A stretch of 64,000 bases of DNA from Desmospora profundinema (GTDB lineage Bacteria; Bacillota; Bacilli; Thermoactinomycetales; DSM-45169): contig NZ_JAVDQG010000005.1 of NCBI RefSeq assembly GCF_031454155.1, positions 62,001-126,000 on the forward strand. Direction: 5' to 3'. Positions 1 through 8,573 of the stretch are shown here, piece after piece (positions within the stretch are counted from its first letter, which is position 1; every line of letters starts with the position of its first letter). A model generated the notes under the pieces. That model saw nothing but the letters and a program-made list of their open reading frames with translations. It searched no databases and was not told where the DNA came from. The position numbers and the translations under genes were made by a program.

Positions 1-1352
1 TGCTGCTGGGCCATTTGATGCATCCCACTCCCAAGAGCCGGCAAGGGTTGTCCGACATCGAACAATCCCGTTATTCACCGGAGCTCAAGGGAGCTTTCCC
101 CTTACATCTGTTTCGGGCTCATCGCTCCATTGTACGGGAGGATTCCACCCGGCCATTCAGTGCCACGGAATCAATCAAACGGGAGATGCTGTCGGATCCC
201 GAACTGTCTCAAGCGTTTAAATCCGCGTATTGTCAACCGGACGATTACAGCTTGCTGCCCGTCCATCCGCAACAAGCCGCTCATTTGCTTGAGCAACCGC
301 AAACCCAACAGTGGATCGAAGACGGTTTGTTGATCGATCTCGGACCCCAGGGAAGACCCTATTACGCCACCTCTTCTCTGCGCAGCCTGTACCATCCCGA
401 TGCCAACTTTATGTTGAAAGGTTCCGTAAACATTAAAGTCACCAACTCCCTGCGCGTCAACAAACAGAAAGAGTTGGAACGGGGCGTGGAGGTCTCACGA
501 TTACTCCAGACTGAGATCGGGGATCGGTTACGGGCCTCCTTCCCGTCCTTTTCCATCATCGAAGACCCCGCCTACCTTACACTGGCGAATCCTGAACAGG
601 AGGAGTCGGGGTTTGAACTGGCCCTGCGAGACAACCCATTCAAGGGAGAAGAAGGTCGGAACGTCACATTGGTGGCGGGACTGTGCCAAGACCATCCGGC
701 GGGGGAAAAATCCCGGCTTGCCCGTATCATCTTATCCTTGACGGCCAAGGAAGGCCGGTCGGCAAAAGAAGTCAGCCTGGATTGGTTCCGCCGCTACCTG
801 GATCTCTCCCTTCAACCGCTGATGTGGTTGTATTTCGAGTATGGAATCGCCCTGGAAGCCCACCAGCAGAACAGTCTGGTCAAGCTCGATAACGGGTACC
901 CCTGTCGATTCTACTACCGGGACAACCAAGGGTATTATTATTGCGAATCCATGCTGGACAAATTGCAGCTGTTGCTACCGGACATCGATAAAAAGAGCCA
1001 GACCATGTGCAAAGACGCCGTTGCCGACGAACGGCTCCGCTATTACTTCTTCCTCAACCATCTCATGGGCCTCATCAACGGTTTCGGAACCGCCGGACTC
1101 ATCGATGAGCGCGCGTTGCTGAGTGAATTGCGGGAAACGCTGAAAGAGCTTCTACCCCGGAACCGGGAACCGTCCATGTTGTTAAAGAGCCTGCTTGACG
1201 ATGAACGGCTTCCCTGCAAGGCCAACCTGCTGACCCGTCTGCACGACATGGACGAACTGACCGGTCCGATGGAAAGCCAATCCGTCTATGTTCCGATTCA
1301 TAATCCTCTTATGAAAGGAGTGTTGACGGGACATGAAATCCGGAATCCCTGA
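1..1352 (+). CDS. IucA/IucC-family NIS siderophore synthetase (5' end missing)
   Basis: C-terminal part of an ATP-dependent synthetase that condenses citrate, or a citryl intermediate, with an amine during hydroxamate siderophore assembly in the cytosol. The frame is open to the window edge and reads LLGHLMHPTPKSRQG, matching the family's GHPxHPxxK region, so the real start lies upstream; the TTG at 15 and ATG at 18 are internal. Other family landmarks follow: LLPVHPQQA, a TSSLRSLYHP stretch ending in KVTNSLR, and EAHQQNSLV near the C-terminus, equivalent to the HGQN loop of IucC. It overlaps the next gene by 20 nt and shares the cluster with a second synthetase (3296-5104). It is more like IucA/RhbC than IucC by position. 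The exact substrate cannot be read from the sequence. Confidence 0.9.
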   Translation, partial: LLGHLMHPTPKSRQGLSDIEQSRYSPELKGAFPLHLFRAHRSIVREDSTRPFSATESIKREMLSDPELSQAFKSAYCQPDDYSLLPVHPQQAAHLLEQPQTQQWIEDGLLIDLGPQGRPYYATSSLRSLYHPDANFMLKGSVNIKVTNSLRVNKQKELERGVEVSRLLQTEIGDRLRASFPSFSIIEDPAYLTLANPEQEESGFELALRDNPFKGEEGRNVTLVAGLCQDHPAGEKSRLARIILSLTAKEGRSAKEVSLDWFRRYLDLSLQPLMWLYFEYGIALEAHQQNSLVKLDNGYPCRFYYRDNQGYYYCESMLDKLQLLLPDIDKKSQTMCKDAVADERLRYYFFLNHLMGLINGFGTAGLIDERALLSELRETLKELLPRNREPSMLLKSLLDDERLPCKANLLTRLHDMDELTGPMESQSVYVPIHNPLMKGVLTGHEIRNP

Positions 1353-1926
1353 CCAACAGAAAACCGAAGGTTTTGAACGGTTTCATCCCGTCATCGGAAA
1401 GCGGATCGCCTTCCGGCCCGTAGAATTGGAACGGGATGTGAAACAGCTCCACCATTGGATGCATCAACCCCATGTCATCCCGTTCTGGAACCTGAACATC
1501 CCCCTGGATCGCTACCGCAAACACCTGGAATCGTTTTTGGCCGACAGCCATCAAGCACTCCACATCGGCTTTCTTGACGGTGTTTCGATGAGTTATTGGG
1601 AAACGTATTGGGCCAAAGATGATATTCTGGGCCGTCACTATGATGCCCATCCGGATGACCAGGGGATCCATCTGTTGATCGGTCCCCCCTCCTATATCGG
1701 TAAAGGGTATGCGCTACCCCTGCTTCAAACCATGACCGGATGGTTGTTCGAGCATCAAGCCACACAAAAAGTGGTGGCGGAACCGGACATCCGCAACGAC
1801 AAAATGATCCATATCTTCGAAAAATGCGGATTCCGTTTCCAACAGGAGATCCAACTGCCGGACAAACAGGCGGCATTGATGTTCTGTACCCGTGATACGT
1901 TTGTGGGGAGTGATTTTAGTGGCTAA
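1333..1926 (+). CDS. GNAT-family siderophore acyltransferase (IucB/RhbD-like)
   Basis: A 197-residue N-acyltransferase of the AlcB/IucB type, predicted to acylate the N-hydroxylated amine made by the downstream monooxygenase, forming the hydroxamate iron ligand. The family signature LHHWMHQPHVIPFWNLN is near residue 38. The acetyl-CoA-binding region of the GNAT fold lies around GPPSYIGKGYALPLL, followed by the C-terminal EKCGFRFQQE strand typical of these enzymes. The ATG at 1333 has a GGAG site at 1316-1319, inside the previous gene, so translation is probably coupled. Its stop overlaps the monooxygenase start by 8 nt. Whether it transfers acetyl, succinyl or a longer acyl group is not evident. 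Confidence 0.88.
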   Translation: MKSGIPDQQKTEGFERFHPVIGKRIAFRPVELERDVKQLHHWMHQPHVIPFWNLNIPLDRYRKHLESFLADSHQALHIGFLDGVSMSYWETYWAKDDILGRHYDAHPDDQGIHLLIGPPSYIGKGYALPLLQTMTGWLFEHQATQKVVAEPDIRNDKMIHIFEKCGFRFQQEIQLPDKQAALMFCTRDTFVGSDFSG

Positions 1927-3289
1927 TAATCGATCACACACAGAAGAGATGTTGGATGTCGTCGGTGTGGGCATCGGCCCCTTTAACTTGGGCCTGGCCG
2001 CCATGCTCCATGCAGCCCCCGAAATCAAGGCGCTGTTCCTGGAACAAAAGTCCCATTTTTCTTGGCATCCGGGATTGTTGCTGGAAGGAACGACGCTTCA
2101 GGTTCCTTTTCTCGCCGATCTGGTAACGATGGCGGATCCCACAAGCCCGTACAGTTTCTTAAATTACTTAAAAGAGCATCGGCGCCTCTACCATTTCTAC
2201 TTCCTGGAGCGTTTCCATATCCCTCGCCGGGAGTACGACCATTACTGCCGATGGGTATCCGAACAATTGGAAACCTGCCGCTTTGGACAGAAGGTAGTGG
2301 ATATCGAATGGATCGCCGCGGGAGACGAAAGTCATTATCGGGTGGAATCCATCCAGCTGGAAACGGATACCCGCCTCGTCCATCGGGCGCGAAATCTGGT
2401 GCTGGGTGTGGGAAGTGTTCCCCATGTCGATCCCCGCTACTCGCACCTGCCGACCACCGACGTGTTTCACTCGGCACACTTTTTGGACCGGTTGGAGCGT
2501 TGCCGTCAGGCCCGATCGATCACGGTCGTCGGCTCCGGACAGAGTGCGGCAGAAGTGTTCCACACCTTATTGCAGGAGCAACCAACCCATGGATACCGAC
2601 TCGATTGGCTCACCCGTTCTCCCGGATTCTTTCCCATGGAATATTCCAAGTTGGGATTGGAGCATTTCTCACCGGATTATATCCGGCACTTCCATTCCCT
2701 GCCCCAACGGGAACGGGACGCCAAGCTGGCGAATCAGGATCTGTTATACAAGGGAATCAGCGCTTCCACGATTGCAGCCATCTACGAACTTCTGTACGAG
2801 CGGACGGTGGGGGAACACCCCATCCCCGCCAGACTGTTGTCCCATACGTCGATCACAGATATCGATCCCGTCGAACGGGACGGGGATGGACGCTACCGGC
2901 TTCACTGTCTGCACCGGGACCGGGGGGAAACCTTCACCCATGAGAGCGATGTGATCATTTTGGCCACCGGGTATGCACACCGCGTCCCGGAGTGCATCCG
3001 AGGCCTGGCTTCTTTGATCCAATGGGATGATTCCGGCCGTTATATCGCCGGTTCCGACTATCGACTCACCTTGACGGAAAAAACGAACAATGCCATTTTC
3101 GTTCAAAACGGAGAATTGCACACCCATGGAGTGGGCGCCCCCGATCTGGGACTGGGAGCCCACCGGAACTCCGTTATCATTAACACCTTGGTGGACCGGG
3201 AAGTTTACCCCGTCTCCAATCGCAATGTTTTCCAACAATTCGCCGTCACGGAACAGCCAAGCCCACGCAAAATTCCGGTAAAAGGGTGA
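1919..3289 (+). CDS. Lysine/ornithine/diamine N-monooxygenase (IucD/RhbE-like)
   Basis: A flavin- and NADPH-dependent N-hydroxylating monooxygenase, about 456 residues, that hydroxylates the terminal amine of lysine, ornithine or a diamine before acylation. Visible motifs are the FAD-binding GVGIGPFNLGLAA near the N-terminus, the NADPH-binding VVGSGQSAAE near residue 205 and the LATGYAHRVP (ATGY) motif near residue 345. The longest frame opens with GTG at 1892. I prefer GTG at 1919 because GGGGAG lies 8 nt upstream and the protein then begins MANNRS shortly before the FAD motif. It overlaps the acyltransferase stop (ATG-free coupling). It is the hydroxylase of the siderophore pathway; substrate choice among lysine, ornithine and diaminopropane is unresolved. 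Confidence 0.92.
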   Translation: MANNRSHTEEMLDVVGVGIGPFNLGLAAMLHAAPEIKALFLEQKSHFSWHPGLLLEGTTLQVPFLADLVTMADPTSPYSFLNYLKEHRRLYHFYFLERFHIPRREYDHYCRWVSEQLETCRFGQKVVDIEWIAAGDESHYRVESIQLETDTRLVHRARNLVLGVGSVPHVDPRYSHLPTTDVFHSAHFLDRLERCRQARSITVVGSGQSAAEVFHTLLQEQPTHGYRLDWLTRSPGFFPMEYSKLGLEHFSPDYIRHFHSLPQRERDAKLANQDLLYKGISASTIAAIYELLYERTVGEHPIPARLLSHTSITDIDPVERDGDGRYRLHCLHRDRGETFTHESDVIILATGYAHRVPECIRGLASLIQWDDSGRYIAGSDYRLTLTEKTNNAIFVQNGELHTHGVGAPDLGLGAHRNSVIINTLVDREVYPVSNRNVFQQFAVTEQPSPRKIPVKG

Positions 3290-3295
3290 TCGTTT

Positions 3296-5104
3296 ATGAA
3301 TCAACCGCAACTTTCCGCCATCTTTAATCAAGAAAACTGGAATACCGTATCCCGAAACCTGCTCACCAAAATGATCGCGGAGTTTACCTATGAAGCGATC
3401 CTCACGCCCCAACCCGTGGAAACCGACGAAAAAAAAATCCGGTACAGGCTCCCGCTCAGCGATGGGGTGGAATATACCTTCCAAGCGGAACAACGGGTGT
3501 TTGACAGTATCCGGGTTTTCCCGGAAACAATCCAAAGGGAAGAAAACGGCCGAATCGAACCGGCCCTCAGTCCCATCCGTTTCCTGTTGGATCTTCAGAA
3601 AGCCGTCGCTATCTCCCCTGAAACAGCCGGGCATCTGATCCGCGAATACCACCACACCCTGGTAGCGGATGCCCATATCCTGGAGAAAAAACAACGCCGG
3701 AATACCGATCTCACCCAGCTGGATTATGCCCAATTGGAAGGAGAGATGGAAGGGCACCCCTGGATCACCTACAACAAGGGTCGAATCGGATTCGGTTATC
3801 AGGATTACCGGTCCTATGCACCGGAACAGCAACAACCGGTCCAACTGGACTGGATCGCCGTCAGCCGAAAACGGGCGGATTTTCATGCCGTCAAGGGGCT
3901 GGATTACCCTACCTTGATTCAGGGGGAAATCGGTGACGAACAACTGGAACACTTCCGGCAGGTGCTGCGGGATCAACAGGTGAACCCCGACGATTACTGG
4001 TTCCTTCCCGTTCATGAATGGCAGTGGGACCGTTATATCATCCCCTTGTTTGCCGAAGATCTGGCTGAGAAAACAATCATCCCGCTGGGAAGAGGGCTTG
4101 ATCAATACCTGCCGCAACAGTCGATCCGAACTTTCGTCAACACATCCCATCGTAACAAGCACCATGTCAAATTGCCCATGAGCATACTCAATACCCTGGT
4201 TTATCGGGGGCTTCCGGGTGAACGGACCGTACTGGCCCCGAAAATCACGGACTATATCAAAGGAATCTGGAACAGCGACTCTTTCCTCCGGGATGAATGC
4301 CGGGTGATCCTGCCGGGGGAAATCGCCAGCCTAAACGTGGACCATCCTTATTTCTCCCATCTTCCCGGTGCCCCTTATCAGTATCTGGAGATGTTGGGAT
4401 GTATCTGGCGTGAAAGTATCTACTCCTATCTGGAGGAAGGCGAAAAGCCGATCACCCTGGCCTCTCTTCTCCATGTGGACAGTGACGGCACACCGTTGGT
4501 GACTCAATGGGTCGAACAATCGGGGTTGAGTCTGGAAGAGTGGTTGGAACGATTGTTCGCTGTCCTGTTGCCCCCACTCCTCCATTATTTGTACCGTTAT
4601 GGAGTGGTCTTTTCGCCACATGGGCAAAACACGATTCTGGTGTTGAAGGATTCCATCCCCCACCGCCTGGCTATCAAAGATTTTGTCGATGATGTCAATG
4701 TAAGCGACCAGCCGTTGCCGGAGTTGGCCGATCTGCCCCAAGATTTAAAGACCGTGTTGCGCAGCGAACCGCCGGAAGGCTTATGTCAGTTCATCTTCAC
4801 GGGACTGTTCATCTGTCATTTCCGTTATCTCTCGGATCTGTTGGAAACAGAGGCCCAATACCCCGAAGCCTCCTTCTGGTCGGGAGTGCGAAAAACCATC
4901 CTCGCATATCAGGAGCGCTTTGACCACTTACGGGAACGCTTTGAACTGTTTGACCTGCTGCGTCCCCGTTTCACCAAGCTTTGCCTGAACCGCAATCGGA
5001 TGCTGGATTATGGCTATGCGGACGGCGACGACCGGCCGCACGCGTCTGAACACGGGAAAGTGACCAATGTACTGGCGGAAACGGCCGAAGTGAAAGGCGT
5101 TTGA
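3296..5104 (+). CDS. IucC-like NIS siderophore synthetase
   Basis: A 602-residue ATP-dependent NIS synthetase, full length for the family, predicted to perform the second amide-forming condensation that completes the siderophore. Motifs include HPWITYNKGRIGFG (residues about 150-165), LPVHEWQWDRY (about 237), the QSIRTFVNTSHRNKHH block (about 277), MLGCIWRESIY and the FSPHGQNTILVL loop near residue 440. It starts 6 nt after the monooxygenase stop, with an AAAAGGG site upstream, so it belongs to the same transcription unit. The cluster order synthetase-acyltransferase-monooxygenase-synthetase matches rhbCDEF of rhizobactin 1021 rather than the iucABCD order of aerobactin. This favours a citrate bis-hydroxamate of the schizokinen/rhizobactin type, but only weakly. 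Confidence 0.92.
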   Translation: MNQPQLSAIFNQENWNTVSRNLLTKMIAEFTYEAILTPQPVETDEKKIRYRLPLSDGVEYTFQAEQRVFDSIRVFPETIQREENGRIEPALSPIRFLLDLQKAVAISPETAGHLIREYHHTLVADAHILEKKQRRNTDLTQLDYAQLEGEMEGHPWITYNKGRIGFGYQDYRSYAPEQQQPVQLDWIAVSRKRADFHAVKGLDYPTLIQGEIGDEQLEHFRQVLRDQQVNPDDYWFLPVHEWQWDRYIIPLFAEDLAEKTIIPLGRGLDQYLPQQSIRTFVNTSHRNKHHVKLPMSILNTLVYRGLPGERTVLAPKITDYIKGIWNSDSFLRDECRVILPGEIASLNVDHPYFSHLPGAPYQYLEMLGCIWRESIYSYLEEGEKPITLASLLHVDSDGTPLVTQWVEQSGLSLEEWLERLFAVLLPPLLHYLYRYGVVFSPHGQNTILVLKDSIPHRLAIKDFVDDVNVSDQPLPELADLPQDLKTVLRSEPPEGLCQFIFTGLFICHFRYLSDLLETEAQYPEASFWSGVRKTILAYQERFDHLRERFELFDLLRPRFTKLCLNRNRMLDYGYADGDDRPHASEHGKVTNVLAETAEVKGV

Positions 5105-5122
5105 TTCGTAAGCTCCCTTCAA

Positions 5123-5156
5123 GCCCGTATCTTTCGGTACGGGCATTTTCATTTTC
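5123..5156 (+). terminator. Probable intrinsic terminator or attenuator after the synthetase operon
   Basis: A perfect 7-bp stem, GCCCGTA (5123-5129) with TACGGGC (5138-5144), closes an 8-nt loop and is followed by ATTTTCATTTTC. The stem is short and the U tract is interrupted, so read-through into the transporter gene is plausible. Confidence 0.6.
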
Positions 5157-5176
5157 GATGTCAAAGGAGTTTCTTC

Positions 5177-6379
5177 ATGCACCGAACCGTTGAGCCTCCG
5201 ATACCCCCATCCTTATGGTCTCGCGATTTTTCGTTGATCTGCCTGTCCAACTTTTTCGTTTTTGTCAACTTCCAGCTCTTGCTCCCCACCTTGCCTCTGT
5301 TTGTCCACACAGTTGGAGGGCCAGAAGGAACGGCCGGGTGGGTGATCGGCGTGTTCACACTTGCTGCTGTAGCCATCCGCCCATGGATCGGACGCATCAT
5401 CGACCGGAAAGGAAGCGGAAAAGCCTTACGATGGGGACTTCTCCTTTTCTTCCTCTCCACCCTTGGATACCTGTGGATCGAAGCGGTCATCCCTCTTCTT
5501 TTACTGCGGATCGCCCACGGACTGACATGGGGAGTGGTAACCACAGCTGCCGGAACGGTCGCTTCCGACCTGATGCCCCCTTCCCGCCGAGGGGAGGGAA
5601 TGGGTGTTTATGGACTGTTCTCCAACGTATCGTTGGTATTTGGTCCCGCTCTCGGCCTGTGGGTGGTACAGACTCATTCCTTTTCCGCTCTCTTTTACCT
5701 GGCAGCAGGGCTCGCCCTCGCATCCTTCGCAACGGCAAAATGGATTCCGCTCCTTTCCCATCCCATAGCGAGTGATTCGGAACCTGCTGCAAACAAACCC
5801 ACCATCCTTGCGGCAACGTGGCTCCCATCCGCCATGGTATTGCTGGTCTTCCTCACTCTAGGAGCGGCGGCCACCTATGTCCCCCTGTTTGCCATGGAGC
5901 GCGGCATCCCTCACACCGGTTGGTTTTTCACCGTTTACGCCGTCGCCATGATGCTTACCCGTATATGGTCGGGTAAACAATTTGACCGCGGAGGCCCGCA
6001 ACGGGTGATCCCCATTGGATTGGCATTGATCGTCGGCTCTCTAACCGCCCTTTCCCTCACCCGCGACCCGGCGATGCTTTTGACCGCCGCAGCCCTTTAC
6101 GGCTTTGGCTTGGGTTCAGTACAACCGGCCCTGCAAGCGTGGACCATCCAACGTACACCGCCAGGGACAAGAGGCAAAGCCAACAGCACCTTTTTTACCG
6201 CTATCGACCTCGGTATCGGATTGGGTTCCATTTTGGCCGGCATCCTCGTCCAACAAACGGGATACCCTGCCATGTTTCTTGCTTTTATCATTCCAGTGGT
6301 GGGAGCCGCCTTGTTGTACGCTTTCACAAACAGAAAAAAAGCCCTGGTATCAGATCGGGCCGACCAATCCTCTCCTTAA
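5177..6379 (+). CDS. MFS transporter, probable siderophore exporter
   Basis: A 400-residue major facilitator superfamily protein with about 12 hydrophobic segments. The loop after TM2 reads GRIIDRKGSGKALRWG, matching the MFS motif A pattern (GxxxDRxGxR). A clear AAAGGAG site at 5163-5169 supports the ATG at 5177. It lies 72 nt downstream of the NIS synthetase on the same strand and shares a terminator with the cluster end, so I infer that it exports the newly made siderophore. General drug-efflux proteins of this family look the same, so the substrate is inferred from context only. An uptake system for the ferric complex is not present in the window. Confidence 0.8.
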   Translation: MHRTVEPPIPPSLWSRDFSLICLSNFFVFVNFQLLLPTLPLFVHTVGGPEGTAGWVIGVFTLAAVAIRPWIGRIIDRKGSGKALRWGLLLFFLSTLGYLWIEAVIPLLLLRIAHGLTWGVVTTAAGTVASDLMPPSRRGEGMGVYGLFSNVSLVFGPALGLWVVQTHSFSALFYLAAGLALASFATAKWIPLLSHPIASDSEPAANKPTILAATWLPSAMVLLVFLTLGAAATYVPLFAMERGIPHTGWFFTVYAVAMMLTRIWSGKQFDRGGPQRVIPIGLALIVGSLTALSLTRDPAMLLTAAALYGFGLGSVQPALQAWTIQRTPPGTRGKANSTFFTAIDLGIGLGSILAGILVQQTGYPAMFLAFIIPVVGAALLYAFTNRKKALVSDRADQSSP

Positions 6380-6430
6380 GATACAAGCTGTCCAAAAACA
6401 AACCTGAACCGGGGTTATCCGGTTCTACAA

Positions 6431-6464
6431 AAAACCAACCGGGAACCATGCCCCGGTTGGTTTT
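6431..6464. terminator. Bidirectional intrinsic terminator between MFS gene and minD
   Basis: A 13-bp perfect stem, AAAACCAACCGGG (6431-6443) with CCCGGTTGGTTTT (6452-6464), has an 8-nt loop and T runs on both strands. It sits between converging genes and can serve both. Confidence 0.92.
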
Positions 6465-6477
6465 TTATCTTTGTCGG

Positions 6478-7272
6478 TTATGCAAATCCCAGCCACTTTT
6501 TCATTTTGGCCATCATTTTCTGGTCTTTATCCAGTACTAACAGGGGCACCACTTCCCCCTGGATCCGGCGAGCAATATTTCGGTAAGCCTTAGCCGCCAG
6601 GTCCTTGTTATGTAAAACGATGGGTTCCCCCCGGTTGCCAGCGCGGATAACCGCTTCATCGTCAGGAACCACTCCGAGCAAATCGATGGCCAGGACCGAC
6701 ACCACTTCATCCACGTCCATCATGCCGCCTTCCTTTACCATCTGGGTACGGAGGCGATTGATCACCAGTTTGGGGTTTCCCACTTTTTCTTTTTCCAACA
6801 ATCCGATCACGCGGTCGGCATCGCGGATGGCGGCGTTTTCCGGAGTTGTCACCACAATGGCGCGATCGGCTCCGGAGACGGCGTTTTTAAATCCCATCTC
6901 AATGCCGGCAGGACAATCGATGATGATGTAATCGAAGGACTCCTTCAATTCGGCGGTCAACCAGCGCAATTGCCGGGCATCCAACGCCGATTTATCCTTG
7001 GTCTGGGCGGCAGGCAACAGATACAGTTCTTCACATCGTTTATCTTTAATCAAGGCTTGCTTGACCCGGCACTTTTTCTCTACCACATCGATGATGTCAT
7101 AGACGATCCGGTTCTCCAGGCCCATCAGTACGTCCAGGTTTCGCAGCCCAATATCGGTGTCCACCAAGCATACCTTTTTTCCGGATAATGCCAAAGCTGT
7201 ACCGATATTGGCGGAAGTGGTCGACTTGCCGACACCGCCCTTCCCGGAAGTAACGACTATGGATTCCCCCAC
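6478..7272 (-). CDS. minD: Septum site-determining ATPase MinD
   Basis: A membrane-associated ParA/MinD-type ATPase that recruits MinC to block FtsZ assembly away from midcell. The deviant Walker A motif SGKGGVGKST follows the start directly, VDTDIGLRNLD and IIIDCPAG give the Walker A' and B regions, and the C-terminus KMMAKMKKWLGFA is the amphipathic membrane-targeting helix. The longest frame runs to 7320. I choose GTG at 7272, which gives V/M-GESIVVTSG, the usual MinD N-terminus, behind an AAGGGGGG site. The resulting protein is 264 residues, normal for the family. It is the last gene of the mreBCD-minCD run, 20 nt after minC. Confidence 0.96.
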   Translation of the reverse strand: MGESIVVTSGKGGVGKSTTSANIGTALALSGKKVCLVDTDIGLRNLDVLMGLENRIVYDIIDVVEKKCRVKQALIKDKRCEELYLLPAAQTKDKSALDARQLRWLTAELKESFDYIIIDCPAGIEMGFKNAVSGADRAIVVTTPENAAIRDADRVIGLLEKEKVGNPKLVINRLRTQMVKEGGMMDVDEVVSVLAIDLLGVVPDDEAVIRAGNRGEPIVLHNKDLAAKAYRNIARRIQGEVVPLLVLDKDQKMMAKMKKWLGFA

Positions 7273-7292
7273 TCTCTGCCCCCCTTCCCGCT

Positions 7293-7970
7293 TCAACCCT
7301 TGAACCGGTTTTCTTTCCACTCCAGATCGGGACGGATCCGGCTGAGGTGGTGCATCTTGTCCACTGCGATCTGGCCGTTCACCAGATAAGCGAAGTTCAT
7401 GCCGGTGGTCTCCCCTTCATCCCATTCATCCGGCGGTCTGGAGACGACATTGGCGATTCGAAGTTGCGTCGGTTTCAGTGTGGAAGCCGCGATAATGGCC
7501 CACTCGTCCCCTTCTCCACCGGCATGGGCCAATCCCCGGAGTGATCCCAATACATAGATGTTACCCGTCGACCGTACACAACCGCCCGGATTGACATCCC
7601 CCAACAGAAGCAAGTCACCCCGATGCTCCAACACCTGTCCGGAACGAACCGTTCCCACTAAGAGTTGAATACCCCCGTCCTCTTCAATCAAGTAGGGTTT
7701 GCCGTCCGCCGTATCAATCGAATAGATGATCAAGTTTTTACGGACAGCGAAAAGTCGTCGCAGTTCCTTCTCATCATCTCTGGTTATTTGGCGAGTACCC
7801 AATTTAATGTGTACACGAGTATCCGGTCCATCCCAGATGTTTGAACTGTTTTCCAGTTTATATTTTAATTCGTCTAGTATCTTGGAAAAGGGTCGTGATT
7901 CATCCAGCAGGAAAAGAAGGCCGTCTTTTGTTCCTTTGATGGTCACTCCCGGCTTCAATACTTTTCCCAT
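7293..7970 (-). CDS. minC: Septum site-determining protein MinC
   Basis: A 225-residue inhibitor of FtsZ polymerisation and partner of MinD. The N-terminal domain (about 1-100) begins with VTIKGTKDGLLFLLDE. The C-terminal beta-helix domain carries the recurring glycine turns HRGDLLLLGDVNPGGCV, TGNIYVLGSLRGLAHAG and VNGQIAVDKM, which dimerise and bind MinD. Its length is usual. It lies directly upstream of minD and downstream of mreD on the same strand, as in B. subtilis. Confidence 0.96.
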   Translation of the reverse strand: MGKVLKPGVTIKGTKDGLLFLLDESRPFSKILDELKYKLENSSNIWDGPDTRVHIKLGTRQITRDDEKELRRLFAVRKNLIIYSIDTADGKPYLIEEDGGIQLLVGTVRSGQVLEHRGDLLLLGDVNPGGCVRSTGNIYVLGSLRGLAHAGGEGDEWAIIAASTLKPTQLRIANVVSRPPDEWDEGETTGMNFAYLVNGQIAVDKMHHLSRIRPDLEWKENRFKG

Positions 7971-8048
7971 GTATCCTCACCCCACCTCACAAATATGATT
8001 TCGGCGCCAACCCGCCAATTCCTTCTAGGGACGGGTGACCCATTCGTT

Positions 8049-8573
8049 TCAGTCGAACAGTTGCACGGATCGGGGGTGATATCGTCGATGAATCCACCGA
8101 ATGCACTGATATACCGGAAAAGCAATCATCATATTTAATAAAACGGACGGTAACATATGATAGAGGAATGCCTCTTCCAAACCGATGCGGGTAAGGTCGA
8201 ACAAGCGAAACCAGAAATAACTGATCAGGAGGTGAAGCCACTGGCCCACTCCCGTCGCCAACAGGGCCACGATCGGCCCGGACAGAAATTGTCGGGATAT
8301 TTGCCCTGCAACGTAACCGATGGCCGCCGTACTAAATGCGTAAACTCCCACCGCCTGACCGTAGACGATGTCGTGAAGCAAGCCAAAGCAGAAACCAAAC
8401 AACAGTCCCGCCTGCCGCCCACGATACAAGGATAGTAGAATAATGCCGCTCACCACCAGTTGGGGAATCCAAACAAAGCGGCTTCCCCAAGCTTGTGGTA
8501 CCAATACTTGAAAAACGGTTCCTTCCAACAAAAAAAGAAAGGAGAGGAGACCGATGAGGATCCAAACAGCCAT
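8049..8573 (-). CDS. mreD: Rod shape-determining protein MreD
   Basis: An integral membrane protein of the elongasome, about 174 residues and 5-6 hydrophobic segments, starting MAVWILIGLLSFLFLLEG. The conserved GLLHDIVYGQAVGVYAF segment is typical of MreD. The start is either GTG at 8576 or ATG at 8573. The ATG forms a TGATG overlap with the mreC stop and has GGAGGGG about 9 nt upstream, so I use 8573. It works with MreC and MreB to position lateral-wall synthesis. Confidence 0.93.
   Translation of the reverse strand: MAVWILIGLLSFLFLLEGTVFQVLVPQAWGSRFVWIPQLVVSGIILLSLYRGRQAGLLFGFCFGLLHDIVYGQAVGVYAFSTAAIGYVAGQISRQFLSGPIVALLATGVGQWLHLLISYFWFRLFDLTRIGLEEAFLYHMLPSVLLNMMIAFPVYQCIRWIHRRYHPRSVQLFD

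Noticed and set aside
2744-4165. Long 473-codon minus-strand frame across the monooxygenase and synthetase genes
   Set aside because: Antisense shadow of two well-supported genes; the translation shows no domain and no ribosome-binding site.
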